Numbered from the stretch's first letter, positions 1 through 9,019 are shown. The stretch: 45,466 nucleotides of DNA from Neisseria sp. (GCF_030530745.1 NZ_JAUMUI010000017.1:1-45466), one strand, 5' to 3'. Notes: generated by a model from the letters alone, not told the origin. A program made the numbers and translations.

Positions 1-92
1 CGCTGGTTCCCAAAAGAAACGTCCATAAAAAGATTTTGATGTTTTTCATCGGTAAGGTTCCTGTTACGGCTTTTTTTAAAGTTTTAGAAGAT

Positions 93-157
93 TATAATAC
101 AAAGCTTTGCACAAGCGGTTTTTGCCTGACCGGGCAGGGAAAAGCCGCTTTAAGGAA
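93..157 (+). promoter_or_regulatory. promoter and leader hairpin of the Bcr-type exporter gene
   Basis: A TATAAT box lies at 93-98; no good -35 is visible. The leader then holds a strong stem-loop (arms about 113-128 and 135-150, loop ACCGGG, one internal mismatch). Its 3' foot directly abuts the ribosome binding site AAGGAA at 152-157. The hairpin could limit access to the ribosome binding site; that is inference. Confidence 0.5.
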
Positions 158-163
158 AAATTT

Positions 164-1393
164 ATGAACCACTTCCGAACTGTTTCTGCCGATAGGAAAA
201 CGGCCTTTCTGTTGGCTATGCTGGTGGCGCTGATGCCGTTTTCAATCGATGCCTACCTGCCTGCAATTCCCGAAATGGCGCAAAGCCTGGGGGCGGATAT
301 CCACCGCATCGAGCAGAGTTTGAGTATTTTTTTGTTTGGTGTGGCGGCGGGACAGGTTGTAGGCGGCTCGCTTTCCGACATCAAAGGCCGCCGCGTCATC
401 GCACTGAGCGGGCTGCTGGTATATATTGCCGCCGTGGCGGGGTTGGCCGTTATTCAGACGGCAGGCCAACTGCTGCTGCTGCGGCTGATACAGGCATTCG
501 GCGCGGGTATGACGGTGGTGGTGGTGGGCGCCATTGTGCGCGACAATTACGAAGGGCGTAAGGCCGCACAAATGTTTGCCTTGATCGGCATTATTATGAT
601 GGCCGCGCCGCTGCTGGCGCCGATGACGGGCGCGCTGCTGACGGGTATGGGCGGCTGGCGGGCGGTGTTTGTGTTTTTAGGAATTTATGCTGCCGTTGTG
701 TGGGGGCTGCTCTACCGCTTTCTTGCCAAACCCGTGAAAACCGATCCGATAAACGGCCGTGTTTTCATTGTGGCGGCGGGGCGTTACAAACGGGTTCTTG
801 CCACAAGGCCTGCGCTGGGTTATCTGTTTTTTCAGGCATTTAGTTTCTCTTCGATGTTTGCGTTTTTAACCGAATCGCCGTTTGTGTATATGGAGCTTTA
901 CGGCATTTCGGCTCACGCTTATGCCTGGGTGTTCGGCATGAACATCATCACTATGGGCGTGTTCAACCGCATCACCGCATGGCGGCTGAAGTGCGGCACA
1001 CACGCGCAAGATATCCTCAAATGGGGGATTGCCATCCAGCTTGCCGCCAATTCGCTGATGCTTGTTTCGGTGTTGCTGTCAGGGTTGCCGCCGATGTGGT
1101 GGCTGGTGTTTTGTGTGATGCTGTCGGTAGGCACCCAAGGTTTGATTACCGCCAATACGCAAGCCTGCTTTATGTCGTATTTCCGGGAAGAGGGTGGCAG
1201 CGCCAATGCCGTATTGGGCGTTTGCCAGTCGGTTATCGGTGCGCTGGCGGGTATGCTCACCACATGGCTGCACAACGGCACGGCGGCGGTGATGCCGGGC
1301 ATGATGCTGTTATCGACGGGGGCCGGTATCTCCCTGCTGTGGTTGTGTTCGCGTGAAGCCTGGACGCAAAACAAAGGCAGCGAAATGAAATAA
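164..1393 (+). CDS. Bcr/CflA family multidrug efflux MFS transporter
   Basis: This is a 409-residue integral membrane protein of the major facilitator superfamily, drug:H+ antiporter type. The N-terminal segment reading MPFSIDAYLPAIPEMA is typical of the Bcr/CflA branch, which exports compounds such as bicyclomycin, sulfonamides or chloramphenicol. The loop GGSLSDIKGRR after TM2 is the MFS motif A (G-x-L-S-D-x-x-G-R-R). About 12 hydrophobic segments are visible over the whole length, as expected for the family. I chose the ATG at 164 because AAGGAA precedes it; the frame is open upstream to a TTG at 107, but that start would lie within the leader hairpin. The gene is monocistronic and ends in an inverted-DUS terminator. 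The family is secure; the substrate is not known from sequence. Confidence 0.9.
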   Translation: MNHFRTVSADRKTAFLLAMLVALMPFSIDAYLPAIPEMAQSLGADIHRIEQSLSIFLFGVAAGQVVGGSLSDIKGRRVIALSGLLVYIAAVAGLAVIQTAGQLLLLRLIQAFGAGMTVVVVGAIVRDNYEGRKAAQMFALIGIIMMAAPLLAPMTGALLTGMGGWRAVFVFLGIYAAVVWGLLYRFLAKPVKTDPINGRVFIVAAGRYKRVLATRPALGYLFFQAFSFSSMFAFLTESPFVYMELYGISAHAYAWVFGMNIITMGVFNRITAWRLKCGTHAQDILKWGIAIQLAANSLMLVSVLLSGLPPMWWLVFCVMLSVGTQGLITANTQACFMSYFREEGGSANAVLGVCQSVIGALAGMLTTWLHNGTAAVMPGMMLLSTGAGISLLWLCSREAWTQNKGSEMK

Positions 1394-1399
1394 AACATA

Positions 1400-1437
1400 A
1401 GGCCGTCTGAAACGGGAAATGTTTTCAGACGGCCTTT
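1400..1437 (+). terminator. inverted-DUS terminator after the exporter gene
   Basis: AGGCCGTCTGAAA and TTTCAGACGGCCT face each other about 12 nt apart, followed by a short T-rich run. This is the usual Neisseria arrangement in which two uptake sequences form a rho-independent terminator. Confidence 0.8.
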
Positions 1438-1500
1438 GCCTTTGCATATTAATGTTAAAATCAGCTTCCTTAAATATTCTTAAGCCGCAACGGAGACATT

Positions 1501-2583
1501 ATGCCTGCCGACGACAAACTCTTACCGCACCGCGACGCCATTGATGAGATCGACGCTACCATTCTGCGCCTCTTGAACGAGCGGGCGGGGCACGCCCGCG
1601 CCATCGGCGAACTGAAAGGCACCGGTACGGTTTACCGCCCCGAACGCGAAGCCGCCGTGTTGCGCCGCATACAGGATTTAAACGCCGGCCCGCTGCCCGA
1701 CGAAGCCGTGGCGCGGCTGTTTCGCGAAATTATGAGCGAATGTCTGGCGGTGGAGCGCCCGCTCACCATCACCTATCTCGGTCCTGCCGGCACATTTACC
1801 CAGCAGGCCGCCGTCAAACATTTCGGCCATGCTGCCCGCACGCAGGCCTGCGCCACCATAGACGAATGCTTCCGCCTGGTTGAAGCGCGCCAAGCCGATT
1901 ATGTGGTTACGCCGGTGGAAAACTCCACCGAAGGCAGCGTCGGCCGCGCGCTCGACCTGCTTTCCGTTACCCCGCTGCAAGCCTGCGGTGAGGTGGTATT
2001 GCGCATACACCACCACCTGCTGCGCAAAAACAGCAGCAGCACGCAGGGCACCGCCAAAGTTTACGCCCACGCCCAAGCGCTTGCCCAATGCCACGACTGG
2101 CTGGGGCGCAACCTGCCCGGAGCCGTGCGTATTTCCGTATCGAGCAACGCCGAAGCAGCACGTTTGGCCGCCGAATCCGGCGACGAACCGGTGGCCGCCA
2201 TCGCCGGCCAAACCGCCGCCGAACTTTACCGTTTAACCAAAGTGGCCGACAGTATCGAAGACGAGCCCAACAACACCACCCGTTTTTTGGTGTTGGGCCA
2301 CCAAGCCACCACACCCACGGGGCGGGATAAAACTTCGCTGGTGGTTTCCACGCCCAATAAGGCCGGTGCCGTCAGCGCCCTGATCCAACCGTTTGCCGAG
2401 TCGGGTATTTCTATGACTAAGTTCGAAAGCCGTCCCAGCCGTTCGGGTTTGTGGGATTATCTGTTTTTTATCGATATCGAGGGCCACAAAGACGACGCTG
2501 AAGTGCAGGCGGCACTTGCCGCGCTGGAAACGCGTGCTTCGTTTGTGAAAGTGATCGGTGCTTATCCGGTGGCGGTATTGTAA
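1501..2583 (+). CDS. pheA: bifunctional chorismate mutase / prephenate dehydratase
   Basis: This 360-residue P-protein converts chorismate to prephenate and then to phenylpyruvate in phenylalanine synthesis. Residues 1-90 are an AroQ-type chorismate mutase helical domain (IDEIDATILRLLNERA). The prephenate dehydratase domain follows from about residue 91 (TYLGPAGTFTQQAA) and carries the catalytic TRF motif at 260-262. The C-terminal ACT domain has the ESRP phenylalanine-binding motif at 309-312, so feedback inhibition by Phe is expected. Length and domain order are normal for the fused enzyme. The ATG at 1501 follows a purine-rich CAACGGAGACATT leader. The window also holds aroG, which feeds the same pathway, but far away and not as an operon. 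Confidence 0.96.
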   Translation: MPADDKLLPHRDAIDEIDATILRLLNERAGHARAIGELKGTGTVYRPEREAAVLRRIQDLNAGPLPDEAVARLFREIMSECLAVERPLTITYLGPAGTFTQQAAVKHFGHAARTQACATIDECFRLVEARQADYVVTPVENSTEGSVGRALDLLSVTPLQACGEVVLRIHHHLLRKNSSSTQGTAKVYAHAQALAQCHDWLGRNLPGAVRISVSSNAEAARLAAESGDEPVAAIAGQTAAELYRLTKVADSIEDEPNNTTRFLVLGHQATTPTGRDKTSLVVSTPNKAGAVSALIQPFAESGISMTKFESRPSRSGLWDYLFFIDIEGHKDDAEVQAALAALETRASFVKVIGAYPVAVL

Positions 2584-2601
2584 GGGTAGGCCGTACCGGA
2601 G

Positions 2602-2797
2602 TTTTCAGACGGCCAGACCGGACCTTTGCAAAATTCCTTTCAGCATCTTAAAAACCTCTGCGTCATGCCCGGGCCTGACCCGGGCATCTTTTGTTTCAAA
2701 AGAAATAACAGATACCCGAGGCAAGCCCGGGTATGACGAAACATAAATAAATTCAGGGTGAAAGCGTATTTTTGCAAAGGTCTCAGGCCGTCTGAAA
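2602..2797. repeat. composite repeat inserted between two DUS arms
   Basis: After pheA comes TTTTCAGACGGCC (2602-2614) and, about 170 bp later, AGGCCGTCTGAAA (2785-2797). These would form one inverted-DUS terminator. Between them sits an element bounded by GGACCTTTGCAAAA (from 2620) and TTTTTGCAAAGGTCT (to 2783). Inside it is a second inverted repeat of about 29 bp with five mismatches: CGTCATGCCCGGGCCTGACC from 2662 and its partner ending at 2740, of the CCCGGGC/GTCATGCCCGGG type common in proteobacteria. The outer ends match those of the MITE at 22174-22314. No protein gene is present. Confidence 0.7.
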
Positions 2798-2827
2798 CCG
2801 GGCCCTCCCAATCTTCAGGGCAAACAA

Positions 2828-2857
2828 AACCCCCAAACCGTGTTCGGTTTGGGGGTT
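2828..2857 (-). terminator. rho-independent terminator of the lut-lldP operon
   Basis: On the minus strand, AACCCCCAAACCG and CGGTTTGGGGGTT form a 13-bp stem with a tiny loop, followed by TTGTTTTG. It sits about 17 bp after the lldP stop codon. Confidence 0.85.
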
Positions 2858-2873
2858 ATCCGTTATCCGGCCG

Positions 2874-4634
2874 TCAGGCTTTGCCTTTGGCCGCCGACAT
2901 AACCGCAAAGAAAACCAGCGGGCAGGCAACGGCAACAATCCACCAGCCGATGCTGCCGGTAATCAGCGCTTGGGCGATAAAGCCGGCTTGAATTACGTAG
3001 TAAGTCATCGGAATCAGTGTTTTGCGTATTACCTCGCCCTCTCGGTTGAGCAGCCCCACCACGGCGGCGGCGGCCACCACGTTATGCACGGCAATCATAT
3101 TGCCTGCCGCGCCCCCGATGGCTTGCGCAGCCACCACAATCGAAGACAAATCCGCATTCAGGCCGATTTGCTGGGCGGTTGAAAACTGGAAGTAGGAAAA
3201 CATCATATTGCTGATGGTGTTTGATCCCGCAATAAACGCACCCAGTGCGCCAATCCACGGCGAGATGTTCGGCCAGAAGTCTGCGAATCCGGCAGCGGCA
3301 CTTTGCGCCAGCACCATCGGCATGGAAGGCAGTGCGCCTGCCATTTCCATATCGGCAGACTGCGAATTGATGAAAACCTGTACCATGGGCACGGCAAAAA
3401 ACATTGCAGGTGCGGCTGAAATCAGGGTTCTGCCGGCATCGCCCCAGCCGCGTTTGAAGTTTTTGATGTCCATTTTGAAAATGAAAATACACGCAATGGC
3501 CACCAGAATCAGAATGGTGCCGGGCGAATAGCCGAACTGTACGCTGCTGGTAATTTTAGTGCCGAACAGGTTGGCCAGTTTGATAGTGGTCATGTCGCCG
3601 GTGAGGAAGGCTTTCAACGGTGCAATCACACGGGTCAGCACCAGCAGCACAATCACAATCATATAGGGTGCGAAAGCGCGGAATACTGAAAAAGTCGGTT
3701 TGCTGTCGTCGCTGTGATCGGTTTCGAGCGAGCCGGTCCAATGCGGATCCCAGCTGTTGCGGCCGGGAAAGTCGAACACTTCTTTCGGCACAAACAGGCC
3801 TTTTTTAGCGGCAGGCACCACCACCAGCAGACCGATAAAGCCCCCTACCAGCGAAGGGAATTCGGGTCCCATGAAACGGGCGACCAAGAAATACGGGACG
3901 GTAAAGGCAACACCGGCAAACAAGGCGAACTTCCATGCTTTCAACCCTTCTGAAAACGAGCGTTTTTCACCGAAGAAGCGGGTGAGCATGCCGCACAGGA
4001 TCAGCGGGATCAGAAAGCCGACCAATGTGTGCAGCAGGCCGACGTTGCCGGTAATCTGCAGCAGGTATTGTTCGACTGTGGCCGGTTCGATGGCTGCTGC
4101 CACGTCGGCCTTGTTGCTGATGCCGGAGTTGACGCCTAAAAGCAGAGGCGTACCCACCGCACCGAACGATACCGGTGTCGACTGGATAACCAGTACAGAC
4201 ATCACCGCCGCCATGGCGGGGAAACCCAAAGCCAGCAGCAGCGGTGCCACCACGGCCGAAGGCGTGCCGAAACCCGACGAACCTTCAACCAGCGAGCCGA
4301 ACAGCCAGGCAGCGATAATCACCTGAACGCGGCGGTCGGGCGAAATATCCATAAAGCCTTGGCGGATGGATTTCAGCGCACCGCTCTCTTTCAGCGTGTT
4401 CAGCATCAGAATCGCGCCGAACACGATATAGAGCACGGTTAATGCCACGATTACTCCGTTAACGGTGGCGGCGGCTACTGTGTTGAAAGCCGCGTTCCAT
4501 ACAAACAGCGCCAGTGCCGCCGTAACCAGATACGCCGCCAGCATGGCGGTTTTTGCGGGCAGGCGCATAACCACCAACAGCAGGAATACTGTCAGAATCG
4601 GCAAGAGTGCCAACAAAGGATTAAGCAGACTCAT
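2874..4634 (-). CDS. lldP: L-lactate permease, LldP/LctP family
   Basis: This is a 586-residue polytopic inner-membrane protein that imports L-lactate (and probably D-lactate and glycolate) with protons. The family signature [16 protein letters not shown] near residues 112-127 and the later motif with [11 protein letters not shown] are both present. Many hydrophobic segments run along the whole length, and the N-terminus ([14 protein letters not shown]) is typical. It is somewhat longer than E. coli LldP (about 551). The ribosome binding site GAGGAGC lies just upstream. It is the last gene of lutA-lutC-lutB-lldP, so uptake and oxidation of lactate are probably co-transcribed, although the 224-bp gap to lutB contains a possible hairpin. 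In pathogenic Neisseria this permease is called LctP and is needed for growth on host lactate. Confidence 0.95.
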   Translation of the reverse strand: MSLLNPLLALLPILTVFLLLVVMRLPAKTAMLAAYLVTAALALFVWNAAFNTVAAATVNGVIVALTVLYIVFGAILMLNTLKESGALKSIRQGFMDISPDRRVQVIIAAWLFGSLVEGSSGFGTPSAVVAPLLLALGFPAMAAVMSVLVIQSTPVSFGAVGTPLLLGVNSGISNKADVAAAIEPATVEQYLLQITGNVGLLHTLVGFLIPLILCGMLTRFFGEKRSFSEGLKAWKFALFAGVAFTVPYFLVARFMGPEFPSLVGGFIGLLVVVPAAKKGLFVPKEVFDFPGRNSWDPHWTGSLETDHSDDSKPTFSVFRAFAPYMIVIVLLVLTRVIAPLKAFLTGDMTTIKLANLFGTKITSSVQFGYSPGTILILVAIACIFIFKMDIKNFKRGWGDAGRTLISAAPAMFFAVPMVQVFINSQSADMEMAGALPSMPMVLAQSAAAGFADFWPNISPWIGALGAFIAGSNTISNMMFSYFQFSTAQQIGLNADLSSIVVAAQAIGGAAGNMIAVHNVVAAAAVVGLLNREGEVIRKTLIPMTYYVIQAGFIAQALITGSIGWWIVAVACPLVFFAVMSAAKGKA

Positions 4635-4858
4635 TTTTAAAGCTCCTCACGTTGATGAGTGTGTTTAAACAGGCGGTTGTACGCCGTTTGTTTTCAGGTT
4701 TGCAGATGCTCGGCTTTGCCGAACTTCTTGTTTTCAGACGGCCTTCCAAATCAGATTGGCGGGCAGCAGCTTTGACAGGCCGTCTGAAAATTTCTACCGG
4801 CAGCCGGAAAAACGGTTTTTGAAAGATACCGGACGCGGCGGCAGGACATTCCGGGTTT
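4635..4858. other. lutB-lldP intergenic region with inverted DUS
   Basis: There is no gene here. CAGACGGCCT (4735-4744) and AGGCCGTCTGAA (4777-4788) form an inverted pair with a 32-nt loop. This could act as a weak terminator or processing site between lutB and lldP and lower permease expression relative to the lut enzymes. A separate promoter for lldP is not obvious. Confidence 0.45.
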
Positions 4859-6310
4859 TCAGCCCGAACGGGTTTGCTGCCGCTCGGCAATCATTTGGTG
4901 TAGGGTTTTTGCCGCAGGTTTCAAGGGAATATGGTTTTGCGTCCAGCCCATCTGCCGGGAAGGGGTCAGCATACGGAATCTGGCGGCCGCCCAGCCGAAA
5001 GCGCGGTAGGCTTTTTTTCCGCCGAAAATACCGTTGAAGGTGCGCCATGCAAACTGCTCTCCGAAACTGTGCGACGCGCCTTGTCCGCGAACAGGGTTTG
5101 CCACTTTCTCATTGGGCGGGCGCTGTGCCTCTTCGCGCAGGCGTATCAGCAGTTCCGGAATCGGAATCCTCACAGGGCACACTTCGGCGCACGCACCGCA
5201 CAGCGAAGAAGCGGTAGGCAGGTCTTTAGTGTTTTCCAAACCCATCAGGTGCGGCGAAATGATTTCGCCGATGGGGCCGGGATAGGTGGTTCCGTAGGCC
5301 GCGCCGCCGATGCGGGTGTAAACCGGGCAGTGGTTCATGCACGCGCCGCAGCGGATACATTGCAGGGTTTGGCGCATCTGCTCGTCGGCATAGGCCTGGC
5401 TTCTGCCGTTGTCGAGCAGCACTAGGTGCATTTCCTGCGGGCCGTCGAGTTCGGCGCTTCTGCGCGGGCCGGTAATCATGTTGAAATAGGTGGTAACCGG
5501 CTGGCCGATGGCACTGCGCGGCAGCAGACTGTAGAGCGGAGGAATATCCGACAATTTCGCCACCACTTTTTCGATGCCGGTGATGGCGATGTGCACGGGC
5601 GGCACGGTGGTGGTCAAACGGCCGTTGCCTTCGTTTTCCACCAAACACAGCGTGCCGGTTTCGGCCACGGCAAAGTTCACGCCGGAGAGGCCGACGTCGG
5701 CGGTGCGGTAAATATCGCGCAGGGCGCGGCGGGCGATGCCGGTGAGTTCGTCCACATCGTCGGTGGGCGCGGTGTTCAGGTGGTTGTGAAAGAGACCGCT
5801 CACCTGCTCTTTGGTTTTGTGAATCGCGGGCATCACGATGTGGGTGGGCTTTTCGCCGGCCATCTGCACGATATATTCGCCCAAATCGCTTTCGATTGCG
5901 CTGATACCTTTTTCTTCAAGGTAGTGGTTCAGCTCGATTTCTTCGCTCACCATCGATTTGCCTTTAACCATCAGGCGGCCGTTTTTTTCGGCCATGATGC
6001 CGTGGATAATGCGGCAGGCTTCGTCGGGGGTTTCCGCCCAATGCACTTTCACGCCCAAGCGGGTCAGGTTGGCTTCCAATTCTTCCAACAGTTCGGGCAG
6101 GCGGGCGAGCGAGCGCTGGCGGATGTGTTCGCACAGGGTGCGCAGGGCTTGCAATTCGTGCTCGTCGGACAACACGCCTTTGCGGCGGGTCATCAGCATA
6201 TCCATCGCGGTGCGCAGGCTTTTGCGCAGCGGGGCGTCGGCCAGCGCGCCGGCAGTATTTTGCTTGAAGGTTTCCGGCTTGGGGTGGAAATGAATCGTTT
6301 GCGTATTCAT
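4859..6310 (-). CDS. lutB: L-lactate utilisation iron-sulfur protein LutB
   Basis: This 483-residue cytoplasmic protein is a subunit of the LutABC complex, which oxidises L-lactate to pyruvate. The N-terminal two thirds form the LUD domain. Two [4Fe-4S] ferredoxin-type motifs follow: Cys318-x2-Cys321-x2-Cys324-x3-Cys328 and Cys371-x2-Cys374-x3-Cys378, each ending in CP. The C-terminal part (MGWTQNHIPLKPAAKTLHQM) is the DUF3390-like tail usual for LutB. Length is normal. The start codon has only a weak ribosome binding site (AAGAAC). It lies 84 bp after lutC, with an inverted DUS pair between. The order lutA-lutC-lutB differs from Bacillus lutA-lutB-lutC. Confidence 0.95.
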   Translation of the reverse strand: MNTQTIHFHPKPETFKQNTAGALADAPLRKSLRTAMDMLMTRRKGVLSDEHELQALRTLCEHIRQRSLARLPELLEELEANLTRLGVKVHWAETPDEACRIIHGIMAEKNGRLMVKGKSMVSEEIELNHYLEEKGISAIESDLGEYIVQMAGEKPTHIVMPAIHKTKEQVSGLFHNHLNTAPTDDVDELTGIARRALRDIYRTADVGLSGVNFAVAETGTLCLVENEGNGRLTTTVPPVHIAITGIEKVVAKLSDIPPLYSLLPRSAIGQPVTTYFNMITGPRRSAELDGPQEMHLVLLDNGRSQAYADEQMRQTLQCIRCGACMNHCPVYTRIGGAAYGTTYPGPIGEIISPHLMGLENTKDLPTASSLCGACAEVCPVRIPIPELLIRLREEAQRPPNEKVANPVRGQGASHSFGEQFAWRTFNGIFGGKKAYRAFGWAAARFRMLTPSRQMGWTQNHIPLKPAAKTLHQMIAERQQTRSG

Positions 6311-6326
6311 AGTGTTCTTTTGTCTG

Positions 6327-6366
6327 TTTCAGACGGCCTGCCCGAGTGGCTGGGGCCGTCTGAAAA
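6327..6366 (-). terminator. inverted DUS pair between lutC and lutB
   Basis: TTTCAGACGGCC and GGCCGTCTGAAA are separated by about 15 nt inside the operon. The stem is strong but no clean T-run follows on the minus strand, so it is more likely to attenuate or stabilise transcript ends than to stop transcription fully. Confidence 0.45.
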
Positions 6367-6394
6367 TATCGTGTGGTTGGTGGGGAAAGCCTGA

Positions 6395-7087
6395 TTAGTC
6401 GGACAAATCCGCTTCGGCTATATGCTCGGGCAGCACGGCCAGTACCACCATATCGCGCGGGCCGTGCGCGCCGTAGGCCAGCGTGAGCTGGATATCGGCG
6501 GTTTTCGACGGGCCGGACACCAGCACCATGTTGGCGGGCATGCCGGCGGCCATGTTTTCGCCCTGCATGGCGCTGTAGAAATCGTTATACATTTTGGCCG
6601 TATCAAACAGGCAGATATGCACGGGCGGCACCAGGCTCTGGCTGCGCGGCTGGCTTTCAGACGGCCACAACACCAGCGTGCCGGTGTGGGCGATGCCGCA
6701 GCGCACATCGGTGAAACCTGCGTCGATGCCGGCGAAAAACTCGTCTTTCCAGTCTTCGATCGGCCGCTCAAAAGCCTTCACTTCGATGCCGGCGGCTCCT
6801 GCCGCGGCGGCTGCCGCGCGGCCGTGTTCGGTTTGCAGGGGCAGCAGAATGTTGCGCAGGCCTTTTTCCTGCGCCACCTTCACCAGCATCTGCGCCCAGT
6901 TGTCGGCGCGTACCCAATGGATTTCGGTTTTCACCGCCCGCATGGCTTTCGCCCAATGTTTCAGACGGCCTGCTTCGTTTTCCCACTGCGGCGTCATTTC
7001 CTGATAATAAGCCGCAGTTTCAGGATCTTTCATCGGCGCGGCGGCCGCACGGCGCAGCTTGGCCAGAATATTTTCGCGTGCGCTCAT
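6395..7087 (-). CDS. lutC: L-lactate utilisation protein LutC
   Basis: This is a 230-residue LUD-domain protein, the third part of the LutABC lactate oxidase system. It starts MSARENILAKLRRAA and contains the family block GIAHTGTLVLWPSESQPRS followed by PPVHICLF, and GPSKTADIQ near the C-terminus. The reading frame is open upstream to 7312, but the ATG at 7087 is preferred: it overlaps the lutA stop in an ATGA arrangement (4 bp, 7084-7087), and the upstream extension only overlaps lutA in another frame. Translational coupling to lutA is therefore likely. A DUS copy lies inside the gene near 6658. Confidence 0.94.
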   Translation of the reverse strand: MSARENILAKLRRAAAAPMKDPETAAYYQEMTPQWENEAGRLKHWAKAMRAVKTEIHWVRADNWAQMLVKVAQEKGLRNILLPLQTEHGRAAAAAAGAAGIEVKAFERPIEDWKDEFFAGIDAGFTDVRCGIAHTGTLVLWPSESQPRSQSLVPPVHICLFDTAKMYNDFYSAMQGENMAAGMPANMVLVSGPSKTADIQLTLAYGAHGPRDMVVLAVLPEHIAEADLSD

Positions 7088-7875
7088 GCTTTGCCTCCCG
7101 TGCGCTCCAGCAGGAATGTGGCGATGTGTTTGGGTTTGGGCATACCGGGTTCGTCTTTGGCGATTTTGCCGCCGATATTGAGCATGCAGCCACCGTCTGC
7201 GCTGATGATTTCGGCCGCCCGGCTTTCTTTCAGGGCGGCTACTTTGTCGCTGACCATCGCGCCGGAAATGTCGGGGTGCTTCATCGAAAATGTGCCGCCG
7301 AAGCCGCAGCATTCGCTTTCGTGGTCGTGCACCACGCGCTCTACGTTGGCCAGTTTGTCGACCAGTGCCCAGCCCGAAAGGTGTACGCCCATTTCACGGC
7401 GCGCAGAGCAGGAAGTGTGCACTGCCACTTTGGTATGCCCGCCTTGGTCTTGCGGTTCGTAGCCGATGGCAAGCAGAAAATGAGTGAATTCCACTACGCG
7501 GGAGGCTATGTCGCCGGCCAGGCGCTCGTAAACGCTGCCTTTGAACAGCCGGGGCCAATGATGTTTCATCATGCCGCCGCAAGAACCGGAAGGAACAACC
7601 ACCGGCCACGGGTTGGGAAACAGATCCAGTTGTGTTTTAGCTACTTCAAACGCATCTTTCGGATGCCCTGAAGAAAAGGCAGGCTGGCCGCAGCAGCTTT
7701 GCTCCATCGGAAAATGTACGCGTATGCCTTGCTGCTCTATCAGGGTAATCGCGTCCATACCTGCTTCGGGCATGAAAATATCCAAGAGGCAGGTACCGAA
7801 AAAATAAACGTCGGCAGGTTTGCTGCCGTAAACGGGGGTATGGTCTGTGTGATGCATGATTGGTTTAGTGGTCAT
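7084..7875 (-). CDS. lutA: L-lactate utilisation Fe-S oxidoreductase LutA
   Basis: This 263-residue protein of the CCG-domain family (GlcF/HdrB-like) is the first gene of the lactate operon. It carries the paired cysteine motifs CCG at 61-63 and ECCGFGG at 188-194, plus GSCGG near 97-101, which bind iron-sulfur clusters in this family. The first ATG (7875) lies inside a perfect TGGT-N3-ACCA palindrome. A second in-frame ATG six codons later (7857) is possible, but neither has a clear Shine-Dalgarno sequence. The gene is driven by a good promoter at 7899-7927 and couples to lutC by a 4-bp overlap. Confidence 0.94.
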   Translation of the reverse strand: MTTKPIMHHTDHTPVYGSKPADVYFFGTCLLDIFMPEAGMDAITLIEQQGIRVHFPMEQSCCGQPAFSSGHPKDAFEVAKTQLDLFPNPWPVVVPSGSCGGMMKHHWPRLFKGSVYERLAGDIASRVVEFTHFLLAIGYEPQDQGGHTKVAVHTSCSARREMGVHLSGWALVDKLANVERVVHDHESECCGFGGTFSMKHPDISGAMVSDKVAALKESRAAEIISADGGCMLNIGGKIAKDEPGMPKPKHIATFLLERTGGKA

Positions 7876-7927
7876 ACCAATTCGGTTAAACTAACATTAC
7901 TTTACGTAATGCCGTGTAGTCGGTCAA
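7869..7927 (-). promoter_or_regulatory. lutA promoter with two FadR-type operator candidates
   Basis: On the minus strand TTGACC (7922-7927) and TAAAGT (7899-7904) are spaced by exactly 17 bp. Downstream of the -10 lie CGGTTAAACTA (7883-7893) and the perfect palindrome TGGTCATACCA (7869-7879), which overlaps the lutA start codon. Both resemble the TNGTNNNACNA consensus of FadR-subfamily GntR repressors. A further palindrome, CATTAC-N5-GTAATG (7895-7911), covers the -10. The adjacent divergent GntR gene is the obvious binder; that is inference. Confidence 0.65.
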
Positions 7928-8182
7928 GTGCCGCATTCAAAAATAAATGCGCCAATGTGCAATGCTGCCGCTTCGGAGCGGTTTGTTTGATGCTGAAAAA
8001 GGCTGCAAACAGACAAAACGGCCGGAAACGGGCGGATTGGGCGTATATGGCGCAGCGGCATTCATACCGGAAGTTTGCGTTACAATCTCATGCCCGAAGG
8101 AAGCCGAATAACAAATATTATGTTCCAAACCCCGGTGCCGCATCTGTGCAAACGGGAAGGAGCAAACAGATGAGGTACGGAC

Positions 8183-8989
8183 ATGACAAACCAGGCCGCC
8201 AACATTAAAACACCCGCCATCGGTATGCAGATTGCCGCCGTTTTGGAGGAAAGGATTCTGCAGAACGTGTATCAGATAGGGGGCAGGCTGCCGCCCGAGC
8301 GCCGTTTGGCCGAGGAATTCGGCGTGTCCCGCCAGTCGGTGCGTGCCGCACTGCATATTCTGGCCGCCCGCGGGTTGCTGTATGCGCGTCAGGGCGACGG
8401 GCATTATGTTTCGGATCATGCCGGTGCGGGATTTCATTACGGCTGGGAGAACCTGCTCGACACCCGTGAGGGCATGGAGAATGAAGTGTTGGATTTCCGC
8501 CGCGGCATTGAAGGCATGTTGGCCGCATTGGCGGCACAACGGCGCACCGTGGCTGATTTGGCACGCATGAAAAACTGGCTGGGCAAATTGGGCGAAGCGT
8601 ATGCGCAAAACAATCTTGATTTGCAGTCAGCCGCTGATGTGGCTTTTCACCAGGCCGTGGCCGAAGCCGCACACAATATTTTGTTCACCCGCCTTTCAGA
8701 CGGCCTGTTGCGCCTGCTCACCGGCCAGACCAAACGCAACCTGGGCAATATGTTCGGCGTGCCCGATGTGCATTCGCAACTGATGGCGCAGCACGAAGCA
8801 ATTTTTTCAGCCATTGAAAAGCAGGATGCCGCTGCTGCCGCACAGGCTGCCCACAACCATTTGGATTATGTGGAAAACTGTCTGACCTACCGCCGCCAGC
8901 GGCAGAGCCGCGAAGTTGTGTCGAATGCGTTGGCTGAAGGCGACAAACTCAAACCTGCGTTTAATCATTCCAAATCAAATGGCAGATAA
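8183..8989 (+). CDS. GntR-family (FadR subfamily) regulator, probable lactate repressor
   Basis: This 268-residue DNA-binding protein has an N-terminal winged helix (GGRLPPERRLAEEFGVSRQS, then VRAALHILAARGLL, about residues 33-67) and a helical FCD ligand domain (DFRRGIEGMLAALAAQR to about 230). Metal-binding His and Asp residues expected for FCD (DVAFHQAV, VHSQLMAQH, AAHNHL) are visible. It is divergent from lutA, with about 300 bp between, and is most likely the LldR-type repressor of lutACB-lldP, released by lactate. In pathogenic Neisseria a GntR protein named GdhR represses lctP; orthology to GdhR is possible but cannot be decided here. ATG at 8183 follows GAGGTACGG. The 255 bp upstream (7928-8182) hold no other gene; a possible -10, TACAAT, is at 8081-8086. 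Confidence 0.88.
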   Translation: MTNQAANIKTPAIGMQIAAVLEERILQNVYQIGGRLPPERRLAEEFGVSRQSVRAALHILAARGLLYARQGDGHYVSDHAGAGFHYGWENLLDTREGMENEVLDFRRGIEGMLAALAAQRRTVADLARMKNWLGKLGEAYAQNNLDLQSAADVAFHQAVAEAAHNILFTRLSDGLLRLLTGQTKRNLGNMFGVPDVHSQLMAQHEAIFSAIEKQDAAAAAQAAHNHLDYVENCLTYRRQRQSREVVSNALAEGDKLKPAFNHSKSNGR

Positions 8990-9019
8990 ATATGTTGTTT
9001 TTTTGGTTTTGGCAAAATG

